Below, piece by piece: positions 46,180-55,014 of a DNA stretch of 64,000 bases; position 1 is the first letter of the stretch, and each line of letters starts with the position of its first letter. The position numbers and the translations under genes are program-made. The notes under the pieces are model-generated. The model did no database searches. It was not told the origin of the DNA and saw nothing but the letters and a program-made list of their open reading frames with translations. Origin of the DNA: Ornithinimicrobium cryptoxanthini (GTDB lineage: Bacteria; Actinomycetota; Actinomycetes; Actinomycetales; Dermatophilaceae); the NCBI RefSeq assembly GCF_023923205.1, contig NZ_CP099490.1:1550001-1614000 (forward strand), written 5' to 3'.

Positions 46180-46250
46180 TGTCGCTTGCCAGCGTGATGG
46201 GACCACCGTGTTGCCACGAGCATGGGACCACCTGGATGTGTGAGTGAGCA

Positions 46251-47069
46251 TCACTGGTCCTGCTCCTTGGTGTCAAGGCCGCCGCGCCGGTGGGAGTCGC
46301 GTTGCCGGTAGGAGGTGCCCTCGATGACGAGGGTGTGCGCTCCGGAGGTGAGCCGGTCGACGGCGGACTGGGCCAGCAGCGCGTCGCTGGTCATGGTCAA
46401 CCACTCGGAGGGCTCCCGATTGGACGTCACGATCGTGCTGGCCCGGCGGTGCCGCTCCACGACAAGCTCGTAAAAGTCGTTGGTCTGGGTGGCATCCAGG
46501 GGGCGCAGGGCGAAGTCATCAAGGATGAGGACGTCGACGCGGGCGAGCTTGCGGAACTCGGCCTCCAGGGTGTTGTCGAGGCGGGCGGCCCGTAGCCGGG
46601 TGAACAGCTTGTCCGCCCGGGCGGCGTGCACGGACAGCCGCCGCCGGATCGCGATGTGGCCCAGCGCGGTGGCCAGGTGTGTCTTGCCGACGCCGACGGG
46701 TCCCAGGAGCAGGACGCCGTTGCCGGCCTCGGTGAAGGCCAGGGTGGTCAGGTCCGACAGCAGGGCACGGTCGTAGGTCAGGTCCTCCAGCTCGTCCCAG
46801 GACTGAAGCCGCATGGTGGGGTCCAGGCCCGCGGTGCGGGCGCGCAGCATCGCCGAGCGGGACTCCCGCCGGGTGATCTCGTCATCGAGGATGAGCTCCA
46901 GGAACGCGGCGTGGCCCATCTTGCGTTGCCGGGCCAGGGCGAGGCGTTCGGGCAGGGTCTGGGTCATCTGCCCGAGCTTGAGGGCTTTCAGGGTGCGGGT
47001 CAGGTCGGCGCCGACCGGGTCGGTCGGCCCGGACCGAGTGCCGCTGTCCGCCAGGGTGGTGGTGCTCAT
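46251..47069 (-). CDS. istB: IS21-family helper ATPase IstB (element A)
   Basis: The 272-aa IstB-type AAA+ ATPase shows Walker A GPVGVGKTHLA, Walker B LILDDFAL and the sensor-like IVTSNREPSEW. IstB assists IstA in target selection and strand transfer. The ATG at 47069 follows the istA reading region, as is normal for coupled istAB translation. It appears intact. It differs clearly in sequence from the second IstB at 52015, so the two IS21 elements are not recent copies of each other. Confidence 0.92.
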   Translation of the reverse strand: MSTTTLADSGTRSGPTDPVGADLTRTLKALKLGQMTQTLPERLALARQRKMGHAAFLELILDDEITRRESRSAMLRARTAGLDPTMRLQSWDELEDLTYDRALLSDLTTLAFTEAGNGVLLLGPVGVGKTHLATALGHIAIRRRLSVHAARADKLFTRLRAARLDNTLEAEFRKLARVDVLILDDFALRPLDATQTNDFYELVVERHRRASTIVTSNREPSEWLTMTSDALLAQSAVDRLTSGAHTLVIEGTSYRQRDSHRRGGLDTKEQDQ

Positions 47070-48686
47070 CAGTGGTCTCTTCGCGTGTGGTGGTGGCGGC
47101 TTGGCCGCCGGGGATGAGGGTGAGCTGGACCCCGCCAGCGCCGGTGTACTCGCCCGGGTCGCGGGCGAACCGTCCGCCGGGGGTGCCGGCCGCCGCCGGC
47201 AGGACCGGCTGGTGGTCTTCGGTGGCCTTGGCCAGCATGTTGGCGATCTTGGTGACGCTGACCACGTCCAGGTCCAGGTCCAGCGAGCGGGAGCAGGCTG
47301 TCTCCACGGGGTCGGGTCCGTAGCGGCGGACCAGGCCCAGGAGGCGGTACACCGAGCGCATCCTGGTCCAGGGCAGCGGGTCATCCAGCAGCCGCTCGGC
47401 GTAGATCCCGATGTTGGGTCCGTGCCCGGCGCAGGTGCCGATCAGCGCGGTCAGGTCCCGCATCGCGTACCCTGCCTTGTGCTCGGGCAGGTCCGCCCGG
47501 TCGGTGGACCGGCCACCAGCAGGTTGGCGGGGGTGGGTCTTGACCAGCTGCCCGCCGCCGGTGCCGGTGGAGTACAGCTTGACCAGCTGACTGTCGGCGC
47601 GGGCGTCCAGGTGCCGACCCAGGTGGCCTCGGGGATCGAGTACAGCGCCTTGGCGACCTCGACGTGGTAGTCGCGGTGGACCTTGACCCGGGTGAAGACG
47701 GGCTGGTCATACGGGTCAGGCACGGGCAGCAGCACCGGCGCTTCGAGCTGGGTGAACACCTCGGTCGGGCGGGCCTGGGTCGTGCCGTGGATCCGCATCC
47801 CGGCACGACCGGAGCACCAGGCCTCGGCGCGGGCCTGGGCGTCGGTCAGGTCGGTGAAGTCCTCGCCGGCCCAGAAGTTGCCGCGGACGAACTGCACCGC
47901 CCGCTCGACCCTGGGTTTGTCCTTGGGTGAGCGGACCCGGGCGGGGTCGGTGACGAACCCGGCGTGCTGGGTGTAGTCCAGCCACCCGGTGGACAGGCGC
48001 GGGTTGACCGGGTCGGCGTCGGTCACGACCGGTTTGAGGTTGTCCGGGACCAGGACTTTGAACACGCCACCGAAGAAGGCCCACGCGGCCTCACAGCCGG
48101 CGATCACCGCGGTCAGGGTTTGGGAGTAGGTCAACCACACGAACATGTGCCGCGACACCACGGCGGTGAAGGTCAACGCGTGGACCTTGCGGCGCCGCCC
48201 GTCTTCGTCGGTGAGGTAGCCCATGTGGCCGAAGTCGACCTGCAGCTCCACACCAGGCTCGCCATCATTGACCCGCACGGTGGTCTCCTTGGCCCGGTAG
48301 CCGCACCGCTGCGTGGCGAACCGGTGCAGCGTCCGGTACGGCACCACGACGCCCTGCCGGGCCAGGAGCTCCTCGATCTTCACGATCGACAGCGCCTTGG
48401 CGTCCTTCCCATCGCCCTTGACCCAGGCGGTGATCGCCTCCTCGCGGGCCGCCAGCAGCTCCCAGGAGGCGCCGTGCCCGCCCGGTCGCGCCGGGCGCAC
48501 CGCCTCCAGGACCGCCCCGATCAGCTCGTCGTCGACCGTCGCCACGTCAGCGGAGCGGGCCAGCCCGGCCTCCTGCGCGGCCTGCACGTACCGGCGCACG
48601 GTCTTCCGGTCGACCCCGGCCCGCGCCGCGACGGTGCGTAACCCCGCACCACCGAGCCAACCACGTAACACTTCTCTGACCTCGAT
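46882..48686 (-). pseudogene. istA: frameshifted IS21 transposase IstA (element A)
   Basis: The N-terminal part (48686 down to about 47625) has an HTH (GLRTVAARAGVDRKTVRRYV) and a full DDE core: LQVDFGHMGYL, VLVPDNLKPVV and DKPRVERAVQF. The frame is lost after YSIPEATWVG. The C-terminal sequence continues in the frame one base back (GHGPNIGIYAERLL, VSVTKIANMLAKA), consistent with a 1-nt deletion near 47620. The downstream frame runs past the istB start without a stop, so its true end is unclear. GTG 48686 follows a GGGAGG site. Confidence 0.8.
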
Positions 48687-48860
48687 CACGCTGACCTCCC
48701 TGAATCCCATGCCCGCTGGACCTCCACGCCGACGACACTGACGAGGTGATCCAACGAGCCATCCGAGGACCCACCGGCAAGGCGCGCCGAGTGGTCCCAT
48801 GACTGGCAACCCAGGTGGTCCCATGAACCTGGCAGAAAACCGCTCAGAGCGGTCCCATGC

Positions 48861-49091
48861 TCATGGCAGGCGACAATCAAGCACACGTTGGTCGGAACAG
48901 TACCTGCGGTCCTGATCGTCACGATTATTCGTGTCGTCCTGCAGCGTCGGGGCCGGGAACTGAGCGAAAGGACCCAGTGACTCAGGGAGGGAAGGGTGGA
49001 TCGCCAAACCGTCCTTCCACTCGAACTCATTTCCGCTTAGGCGCGCGACATGCGGAAGTTGCAGATACTTCGTCGGATAGTAGAGCACCAT
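48861..49091 (-). CDS. possible gene fragment cut by IS21 element A
   Basis: A minus-strand frame begins MVLYYPTKYLQLPHVARL and reads protein-like for about 45 residues (WKDGLAIHPSLPESLGPF). It then runs into the IS end. Upstream in-frame sequence (DGHPFCWIQLRDGTSV) also looks coding but has no clear start. It overlaps, antisense, the 3' part of the interrupted membrane-protein gene, so at most its 5' two thirds are real. Treat as a doubtful remnant. Confidence 0.3.
   Translation of the reverse strand: MVLYYPTKYLQLPHVARLSGNEFEWKDGLAIHPSLPESLGPFAQFPAPTLQDDTNNRDDQDRRYCSDQRVLDCRLP
48882..48980 (+). pseudogene. 3' part of IS21-interrupted small membrane-protein gene (copy A)
   Basis: Reading from the right-hand target duplication gives HTLVGTVPAVLIVTII, then RVVLQRRGREL and a stop at 48978-48980. 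The PAVLIV membrane segment and VLQRRG tail match the other interrupted gene (TAPAVLIVMVV, VLQRRGGG). Removing the IS and one duplication joins it in frame with TREFWEPGSIK upstream. Confidence 0.55.
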
Positions 49092-49371
49092 CGCCTTGAC
49101 GCTCGTGCCGTCACGGAGCTGGATCCAGCAGAAGGGGTGACCGTCATCAGATGCGGCGGTTGAACCCGAACGAGAAGGTGATCTTGTCGACTGCCTTCGT
49201 CATCGCAGTGGTGCTCATCGGTCTGCTCATCCGAGCCGTCAGCTGAGGTTGCGTGTCGAGCGAACCGGGGGCTAGTTGAGGACGCGGAGTGGATTTTGCG
49301 ATCAGCCGCCGATGCGCGCGCACCTCGGATATTGCGTAGGGTGACGCCGATCGCTGAGGGAGGAGTGCGAG
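49092..49371. other. no clear gene
   Basis: About 280 bp. A 23-residue minus-strand frame (49147-49218) and the possible upstream part of the doubtful gene fragment lie here, neither convincing. The promoter of the next gene is presumably at the right end. Confidence 0.35.
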
Positions 49372-49803
49372 TTGCGGGAAGACCTTGGTGCACGAAGCAC
49401 CTGGCGGCAACAGGGCAGGAAATGGCGCACGTTCGCTGGAGTATGGCTACCGGTCACCGGCATTCTCCTGATCGCGACATTTTTCATCGAGGACCTGCAC
49501 TGGGGCGCGCGTCTGTCCGCCGTCAGCAACTTCATCGCTGGACTGTGCTTCGTGGTGATGGCCCGTAACGGGTCGTCGGCGGACGTCGACGGCATCGAGG
49601 TCACGCAACTCAGGACCAGGCGACTGCCATGGGCCACCGTCGCGGAGCTGAGTCCCAACGCCCCCGGCCGGTGGGCCACGACTGTTCAGGCGAGGCTCAC
49701 GGACGGGACAACGGTCCCTCTGCCTGGTGTACCCGCTGCGGACCTGCCTCGCTTAGAAGAGCTGCGCGCTGGTCAGGCTGGGCCGACCAGCACTGGATGC
49801 TGA
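49372..49803 (+). CDS. small membrane protein with PH-like domain
   Basis: The 143-aa protein has two hydrophobic stretches (about 23-41 and 47-63) followed by a soluble C-terminal part: DGIEVTQLRTRRLPWATVAEL, VQARLTDGTTVPLPGVPAADL. That pattern fits the short actinobacterial membrane proteins with a bacterial PH-like domain. A related gene lies at 51510 on the other strand (shared LPGVP-x-x-DL). TTG 49372 is preceded by GGAGG at good distance. Function unknown. Confidence 0.65.
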   Translation: MREDLGARSTWRQQGRKWRTFAGVWLPVTGILLIATFFIEDLHWGARLSAVSNFIAGLCFVVMARNGSSADVDGIEVTQLRTRRLPWATVAELSPNAPGRWATTVQARLTDGTTVPLPGVPAADLPRLEELRAGQAGPTSTGC

Positions 49804-49861
49804 TGACGACCGCCATCCCCAAGACCACGGTGCGGGTGGTTATGCACATGATCGTGCCGGA

Positions 49862-50263
49862 CTAGCCTCCATCTGACAGGAGTCGGGTCAGGTCCTTCTC
49901 CATCGCGCGCGCGCCCGAAGTGGCTGCGTCCAGGCCTGAGGCCATCCGGCCCGCAGAGCCTCCTGCTACCTGGCCGTCCTGGTCAGGTACCGACCACGCC
50001 CACATCCTGCCGAAGCTGTCTCGAACGCGCACGGCCGCACCCTGTTCTCCCCCCAGGATCTCGGCGATCATCGGCCACTTCCTCCTCGGTACGAGATAGG
50101 CGCCCCACAGCCGCGTCCACAGCCGTGACCCGCGGACGAGGTGAGTGTTCCTTGGGTCGGGTTGCCAGCCGTCTTCGATCAGCCGCTTGCGGGCCTCGCC
50201 CTCGGACAGCGGCGTGGACACGGTGAAGTTGATGAACTGGCCAGACGCCTCCTTGCTGAGCAC
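49862..50263 (-). CDS. hypothetical protein, about 133 aa
   Basis: The 133-aa soluble protein has no family I recognise. It includes FINFTVSTPLSEGEARKRL, WTRLWGAYLVPRRKW and a C-terminal helix. A GAAGGAGG-type site precedes the GTG start at 50263, which supports real translation. It lies in the island of small hypothetical genes. An internal start is unlikely because conserved-looking sequence begins at the N-terminus. Confidence 0.6.
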   Translation of the reverse strand: MLSKEASGQFINFTVSTPLSEGEARKRLIEDGWQPDPRNTHLVRGSRLWTRLWGAYLVPRRKWPMIAEILGGEQGAAVRVRDSFGRMWAWSVPDQDGQVAGGSAGRMASGLDAATSGARAMEKDLTRLLSDGG

Positions 50264-50400
50264 GAGCTGCTCCTCCTTCGTCGCGAACTAGTCAGGGCAA
50301 TGTTCGCAGGCAGAAGCAAATCGGACACCCTGGGCGCGGGGGCAGCGGATGGTGCGGGCAGTGCTCGAGCGGCCTGCGCGACGGCGGTCCGTTGTGGGCT

Positions 50401-50631
50401 CTACTGGGACGCGTGGATCCGCCTGGTGGCCTTGAAGTGCCAAGCGCTGACAACGGTCGAGACAACACCGTAGGTCGTGATGGCAAGGGCCAGGGCTCTG
50501 TCTTCGCTGATGAAGAGGAGCAGCGCTACGCCCACGAGAAGGACGAATGCCGATCCAATCAGAAGGCCTAACCAGCCCGCCGAAGGGACCCGTGAGTTGG
50601 CACCGAACAGGGGTCGATTCTTGGGTGGCAT
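50401..50631 (-). CDS. small two-span membrane protein
   Basis: The 76-aa protein begins MPPKNRPLFGANSRV and has two hydrophobic segments (about 17-38 and 45-62), then a basic tail, KATRRIHASQ. Such hairpin membrane proteins are common around it. The ATG at 50631 is preferred; the frame is open further upstream. Function unknown. Confidence 0.55.
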   Translation of the reverse strand: MPPKNRPLFGANSRVPSAGWLGLLIGSAFVLLVGVALLLFISEDRALALAITTYGVVSTVVSAWHFKATRRIHASQ

Positions 50632-50745
50632 GAGCCGAGAGTGGCAGCGCCCATGAATCGCCGCAACAGTGAACGTCATCGCCTACAGGTTGCGCAGCGC
50701 GGCAGAGAGGGGCGCTCGTGACCCTGGCTCTGCAAGACTCCCGGC

Positions 50746-50985
50746 ATGAAGCCTCCCCAGCGTGTCGTGCATCTGCTGGTGCCCGCGGTGGTCGCCGCCG
50801 CCCTGGGGTTTGCTCTCGTATTCACCACGCTCAGGGGAACCGTCGAACCGGTCCTCGGGTGGTCCCTGGCCGTGCTCCTCTACGCCTTGGCTATTGCCCT
50901 GACCGTAATCTTGGTGCGCCTCGTGATCCGCGCGGCACCAACGCGAAGGAGTGGTCCAGGCATCGATCCCCGGTCTGACCGCTAG
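50746..50985 (+). CDS. small two-span membrane protein, paralogue 1
   Basis: The 79-aa protein starts MKPPQRVVHLLVPAVVAA and has two spans (about 8-27 and 38-60) around TLRGTVEPVLGWSLAV. It is clearly paralogous to the protein at 55015: the two share MKPP-x-R and TLRGTVEP-x-x-GWSLAV. They lie about 4.3 kb apart with IS21 element B between them, so a segment of the island was duplicated. Function unknown. Confidence 0.7.
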   Translation: MKPPQRVVHLLVPAVVAAALGFALVFTTLRGTVEPVLGWSLAVLLYALAIALTVILVRLVIRAAPTRRSGPGIDPRSDR

Positions 50986-51045
50986 ACATCACGCTCGCAG
51001 GGCGGCATGTGCGTGCGCGATCGCCCCCGACCTACGACGCGTGGT

Positions 51046-51510
51046 TCATCCCTCTGGGCCGGATCCTCCCTTGTGCGCCCACGAGCTCAGTGCTTCCAGG
51101 TCGTCGACGGGCACGCCGGGCAGCACCACCTCGCGTTCATCCAGCAATATGGCAAGGAGGTGGGATGCCCACCGATCGTCTCTGTCGGCGCGAATCTCCC
51201 TGACATCATCCCACGTGAGACGGGTAACATTCCACCGATCGCGAAGGATGAGGCCTTGCTGATCGACAGTTGTGCCGGTGGAGCCAGCGAACCAAAAGTA
51301 GGTTGCGTACATCATCCAAAAGACGCCTGCCCCCAACCAGAACCAATCGGTCCAGGACCATGAACCCGTCAATAATGGCTGGATGACCACCAAGAGCAGG
51401 AAGATGCACGTCCAGACTGCCAGTCCCAGCGCGAACCACCGTGCGCGCGGTTGCAGCATCCAGCGCTCACGATCCGCGTCGCGAACCGAGCGGCGTTGGC
51501 CGAGTCCCAT
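51046..51510 (-). CDS. membrane protein with PH-like domain
   Basis: The 154-aa protein has two spans (about 27-45 and 52-75). A soluble region follows with TTVDQQGLILRDRWNVTRLTW, LLDEREVVLPGVPVDDLEAL. The arrangement (two spans then a PH-like beta domain) matches the protein at 49372, and both end the domain with an LPGVP motif. The pair suggests a small family expanded in this island. ATG 51510 gives the full form. Confidence 0.65.
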   Translation of the reverse strand: MGLGQRRSVRDADRERWMLQPRARWFALGLAVWTCIFLLLVVIQPLLTGSWSWTDWFWLGAGVFWMMYATYFWFAGSTGTTVDQQGLILRDRWNVTRLTWDDVREIRADRDDRWASHLLAILLDEREVVLPGVPVDDLEALSSWAHKGGSGPEG

Positions 51511-51829
51511 GACACCATCCTGCCAGTGAGCCAGCTGTTCACCGGCCCGAACAGGAGCCTCGGCAGCAGGGTTGGGCTGGAGGAGCGAGTTGCGCCCCTC
51601 ACCAGACAGTCCTCGCTAACCGGCCCCTGTGGAAACGGGCTACGGCAGTTCAGGATGTTGGCGACCGCTCAAAGCTAGGGGCAGACGACTGGCCAGGGGG
51701 CCCATGCATTAACGTCCATGGGCTGACGAAGGTGCGGTCATCCGTTCGAGGCGAGGTGTTCTGGATCCTCGTCGCTGTCATCGTGCTCGCGATCCTCGGC
51801 GGTGCCTTATCCCACGTTGGATTGAAGGC
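51511..51829. other. mostly non-coding stretch with a possible tiny ORF
   Basis: About 320 bp. A short frame starting GTG near 51731 reads a single hydrophobic span (WILVAVIVLAILGGAL) and ends just after the ATG of the next interrupted gene. It could be the true N-terminal part of that gene, lost by frameshift. No other gene is supported. Confidence 0.35.
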
Positions 51830-51949
51830 ATGCTCTGGGTGATCGGTTCGGCCATCGTGACGCGCCAGATCTGGGAGCCGACGCCAATCAAGACGGCACT
51901 GGTGGTGACTGCGCCGGCTGTTCTCATCGTGATGGTGGTCAGCTACGTG
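51830..51949 (+). pseudogene. 5' part of IS21-interrupted small membrane-protein gene (copy B)
   Basis: The frame from ATG 51830 reads MLWVIGSAIVTRQIWEPTPIK, broken here at 20 residues by convention, and continues with TALVVTAPAVLIVMVVSYV until IS21 element B begins at 51950. Joining to 54370-54438 restores a 62-aa two-span membrane protein. The same family is interrupted by IS21 element A. Confidence 0.7.
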
Positions 51950-52014
51950 TGTCAATGGCCAGTTTGAGGTCCCCGGTTTTGGCCAGGTGAAAGTCCCCAC
52001 CCTCTGCGGGTTGA

Positions 52015-52791
52015 TCAGGGGGTCAGGTGCGCACCTCCTCGGCGTTGACGGGCTTGGCGCATGCGGTAGGACTGGCCGGTGGTGATCACAGTGGTCGCGT
52101 GGTGCAGCAGCCTGTCGAGGAGGGACACGGCGGTGGTGTGCTCGGGCATGAATCGTCCCCAGTCCTCGAAGCTGTGATGTGAGGCCAGGCCGAGGGCGCG
52201 GCGTTCGTAGGCAGCTGCCACGAACCGGAATAGCAGCTGGGCGCCGGTGTCGTCCAGCGGGGCGAAGCCCACCTCATCGATCAAGATCAGCTCGTTGCGC
52301 AACAGCGCTTCGATGTGCTTGCCGACGGTGTTGTCGGCCAGCCCTCGGTAGAGGGTCTCGACCAGGTCCGCCGCGGTCAGGTACCGCACCCGGTGGCCAG
52401 CGACGACGGCGGCGTGACCGAGCGCGACGAGGGTGTGGGACTTCCCGGTGCCGGCCGGCCCGATCATGACCACGTTCTCTGTCGCGGACACCCACTCCAA
52501 GCTGGCCAGGTAGGCCCAGGTCGGTGCTGGGATCGAGGACGCGGCCAGGTCGAACTCCTCGATGGTCTTGATGACCGGGAAGCCGGCTGCTTTGAGGCGG
52601 GTCCGTTCGTTGGAGGCGTCCCGGGCGGCGACCTCGGCCTCGACCAGCGCGCGCAGGACCTCTTCCGGGGTCCATCGTTGGGTCTTGGCCGTGACGAGCA
52701 GCTCGGGCGCGAGCTGACGCATCGTGGCCAGCTTGAGGCGGCGCAGCCCGGCGGTCAGGTCCGCGTCCAGGACCGGCGGGGTGGTACTCAC
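52015..52791 (-). CDS. istB: IS21-family helper ATPase IstB (element B)
   Basis: The 258-aa AAA+ ATPase has Walker A GPAGTGKSHTL, Walker B LILIDEVGFAPL and a C-terminal TTGQSYRMR segment. It appears intact. The GTG start at 52791 overlaps the istA stop (GTGA), the usual translational coupling of IS21 elements. It would help IstA in transposition, but the partner IstA of this element has lost part of its catalytic core. Confidence 0.93.
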   Translation of the reverse strand: MSTTPPVLDADLTAGLRRLKLATMRQLAPELLVTAKTQRWTPEEVLRALVEAEVAARDASNERTRLKAAGFPVIKTIEEFDLAASSIPAPTWAYLASLEWVSATENVVMIGPAGTGKSHTLVALGHAAVVAGHRVRYLTAADLVETLYRGLADNTVGKHIEALLRNELILIDEVGFAPLDDTGAQLLFRFVAAAYERRALGLASHHSFEDWGRFMPEHTTAVSLLDRLLHHATTVITTGQSYRMRQARQRRGGAHLTP

Positions 52792-54201
52792 GAGGACACC
52801 GCCTGCGCTGTGAGGGTGGGGGCGTACTCGGACAGGGAGCGTCTCGAACTGGTGGGCAGGTCGACGATGAGGGCTTCCCCGGCCGCACGCGGGGTAGGCA
52901 CGCCGGTGCCGGCGGCCAGGATGGAGCGCACGTCAGCTGCTTTCCACCGCTTGAACGCGACCGCTCGTTCCAGGGCGGTGATCATCGCTTCGGTGCCGTG
53001 GGCCGCGGTCAGGGTGTTGAGCTCGGCCAGCTCGTGGCCCAGGCGGGTGTGCCCAGCACCGGCGGCGCCAGCGATGAACGCTTCGGCGGCGGGGCCGAGC
53101 GCGCAGAACTCTTTCTCCGCCGCGGTGCGCGGCCGGATCGCGCGCACCGGCGCAGCTGGGCGAGCACTCCCGTAGTGCTCATCCAGCACCGACGCCGCCC
53201 CGGGTGCGACCATGTCGTGCTGGGCGTGGATCTGCCCGGTGCCAGGGTCGATGACCAGAACGTGGGGGCCGTTGACGAGTACGGCGACCTGGGAACCGAC
53301 CAGAGCGCTCGGCACCGAGTAGCGCGCCGAGTTCAGGCGGATCGTGGACAGCTTGTCGACCTTGCGTAGTACCGGCGCGGGAGCCAGGGACGGACGTAGG
53401 GAGGGCAACGGCGTGAGCAGCTCGACCTCCGTAGCCAGGCGGTCGGCTGGGACCGCGCTGATCTCTGAGTGCAGAGCGCCGTTGACCTCTTCGCACCAGG
53501 ACGCGGCGCGTTCGTTGGCGGCGACCCTTGGACGCCGGATCAGCTGCCTCACAGAAGTCCGGGCGGAACCGGAAAGCGGTGGCGAAGCGGACGTACTCCG
53601 GTGTGGGCACGACCCGGTTGGCGACGACCCCACCTTTGAGGCAGCCCATCCGGTCCGCGAGGACGACTTTCGGTGTCCCGCCCAGGACTTCGAAGCACTC
53701 GGCCAGCATGGCCATCGTCGTGGTCGCCTTTTCGTCGGCGGCGAAGCGCACGAACCGGAACCGGGACCAGGCCAGCACCGCGCAGAAGACGTGGACGCCG
53801 GCGATGACGCCCCAGTCGATGGCCAGGTGCTCACCCGGGGACCAGACCGCGGGCCGGTGGGTGCGGCCGTGCTCGGCCCGGTAGGTCTTCTTCTCCTGCG
53901 CGACGAGGCGGCGGAAGTTCCGGTCCGAGCCCGTATACCCGGCCGCGCGGGCCTTGGGCAGCAGCCGCTTGGCGCTGATCCGCCCCCGTGAGGTCTTCAT
54001 GCTTTCAGTCACGAGCTCGCGAACAGCCTCATAGTTCGCCGCACGCGGCTCCCGCACGGGACGGACAATCCCGGCGGCGTGGCGTTCCACGACGCGCTTG
54101 ACGGTCTTGTGGGTGGTGCCGCACACATCGGCGGCAGCTCGGTAGGTCCCGAGCTCGTTATAAGCGGTGATGATGTCCAACTCTTCCCTCATGTTCTTCA
54201 A
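52788..54201 (-). pseudogene. istA: internally deleted IS21 transposase IstA (element B)
   Basis: The N-terminal frame (from TTG 54201 or ATG 54192) has an HTH and the first two catalytic regions, LAIDWGVIAG and VLADRMGCLKGG, then reaches DPASKG near 53530. There the frame changes and continues as AANERAASWCEEV to the normal C-terminus. In the family about 35 residues, including the catalytic Glu of the VENLV-type segment, lie between these points. A deletion of roughly 100 bp with frame loss explains this, so the enzyme should be inactive. Confidence 0.82.
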
Positions 54202-54369
54202 TGGAACTCCCTGGGCGGTGCGGTGACTGGCTTAGACACCGACACCGTCACCGCTCAGGGGCTCAACTCATGGACGACACGAGCAGAGGGTGGGGACTTT
54301 TACTTGGCCACCAGCGGGGACCTCAATTGGCCACCAGTGGGGACTTTGCCACGGCCATGGACATACGTG

Positions 54370-54438
54370 CTTCAGCGCCGTGGTGGTGGTCGAGACACCG
54401 ATGAACGAGGTAAGCCACCTAGCGATGCCAGCGAATAG
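54370..54438 (+). pseudogene. 3' part of IS21-interrupted small membrane-protein gene (copy B)
   Basis: Starting at the base after the right target duplication, the frame reads LQRRGGGRDTDERGKPPSDASE and stops at 54438. It joins in frame to the 5' part ending at 51949, giving a 62-aa protein with a hydrophilic tail like copy A (LQRRGREL). Confidence 0.7.
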
Positions 54439-54447
54439 CTGTACCGA

Positions 54448-54678
54448 TTGATCGAGGACTACCTCCTGGGCGTCGACGGCGTGAGCGTGTCAGTCTCGAA
54501 AACCACCATCACGTTCAAGGGACGCCGTCGAGGGTTCGCTGGCGCACGACCCAGCCTCCGCGGAGTCCAGGGCTACCTCGACCTCACCCGCCAACTGGAG
54601 AGCGACCCACGGATCATCCGCGGCATCACCGCGTACACCACCTCAAGTCGTGAGGACCCCCACCCTGGGGGCAGTTGA
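54448..54678 (+). CDS. hypothetical protein, doubtful start
   Basis: The 76-aa frame opens with a TTG at 54448, 9 bp after the stop of the interrupted gene. It has VDGVSVSVSKTTITFKGRRR and a C-terminal SDPRIIRGITAYTTSS segment that looks protein-like. No family is recognised. The unusual start and lack of a clear ribosome-binding site keep confidence low; it may also be the 3' part of a longer, broken gene. Confidence 0.4.
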   Translation: MIEDYLLGVDGVSVSVSKTTITFKGRRRGFAGARPSLRGVQGYLDLTRQLESDPRIIRGITAYTTSSREDPHPGGS

Positions 54679-54734
54679 GTGCTTGCCAACCTGGCCGCGG
54701 TAGCGTGTGGGGTTAGTCGAGGGAGGAGACGCCA

Positions 54735-54905
54735 GTGACGCGCATGAAGCCCACTGCCCTCATCGGTCTTGGCGGCATGCTGGCCGGGTTAGGGGCGCTC
54801 ACCTCGCTAGTCTTCGACTTCGCGCCGGCACTGATGGTCGGCGTGCTGGGGCTCCTAGTCGGAGGAGCGGGCTTCTTGCGCTTGACACGTGGTGATGAGA
54901 ACTGA
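54735..54905 (+). CDS. very small two-span membrane protein
   Basis: The 56-aa product starts at GTG 54735, 5 bases after a GGAGGAGA site, and reads MTRMKPTALIGLGGMLAGLG then FAPALMVGVLGLLVGGAGF. Two hydrophobic hairpin segments are separated by a short loop, and the tail is charged. It fits the series of small membrane proteins in this island. Function unknown. Confidence 0.6.
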   Translation: MTRMKPTALIGLGGMLAGLGALTSLVFDFAPALMVGVLGLLVGGAGFLRLTRGDEN

Positions 54906-55014
54906 TCGACACCGTGAAAGGGGTTGAGTGGTGAGCGCCGAGCGTGGCAACCAGCCAATCCTCCTGGCGGCAGGCAGCGCGTCTGCGGCTGTCGGTTCTG
55001 TCAGGCTCCCTGAC

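Larger units (their letters stand above)
46180..48875 (-). mobile_element. IS21-family element A
   Basis: The element is bounded by related terminal inverted repeats beginning TGTCGC(T/C)TGCCA and continuing to ATGGGACC, and by a 6-bp target duplication ATCAAG (46174-46179 and 48876-48881). Internal subterminal copies of atgggaccacc follow the left end, as is usual for IS21 elements. It carries istA and istB on the minus strand. istA has a frameshift, so it probably cannot move without help. Confidence 0.9.
51950..54363 (-). mobile_element. IS21-family element B
   Basis: Ends are TGTC(A/C)ATGGCC inverted repeats at 51950 and 54363, with further subterminal matches at ggccacca-ggggac motifs. 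A 6-bp target duplication TACGTG flanks it (51944-51949 and 54364-54369). It carries istA (internally deleted) and istB on the minus strand and shows little sequence likeness to element A. Confidence 0.9.

Noticed and set aside
45661..46197. Plus-strand frame of 178 codons
   Set aside because: Most of it is antisense to the zinc-ribbon gene; only its last residues (TREFWEPGSIK) belong to a real, interrupted gene.
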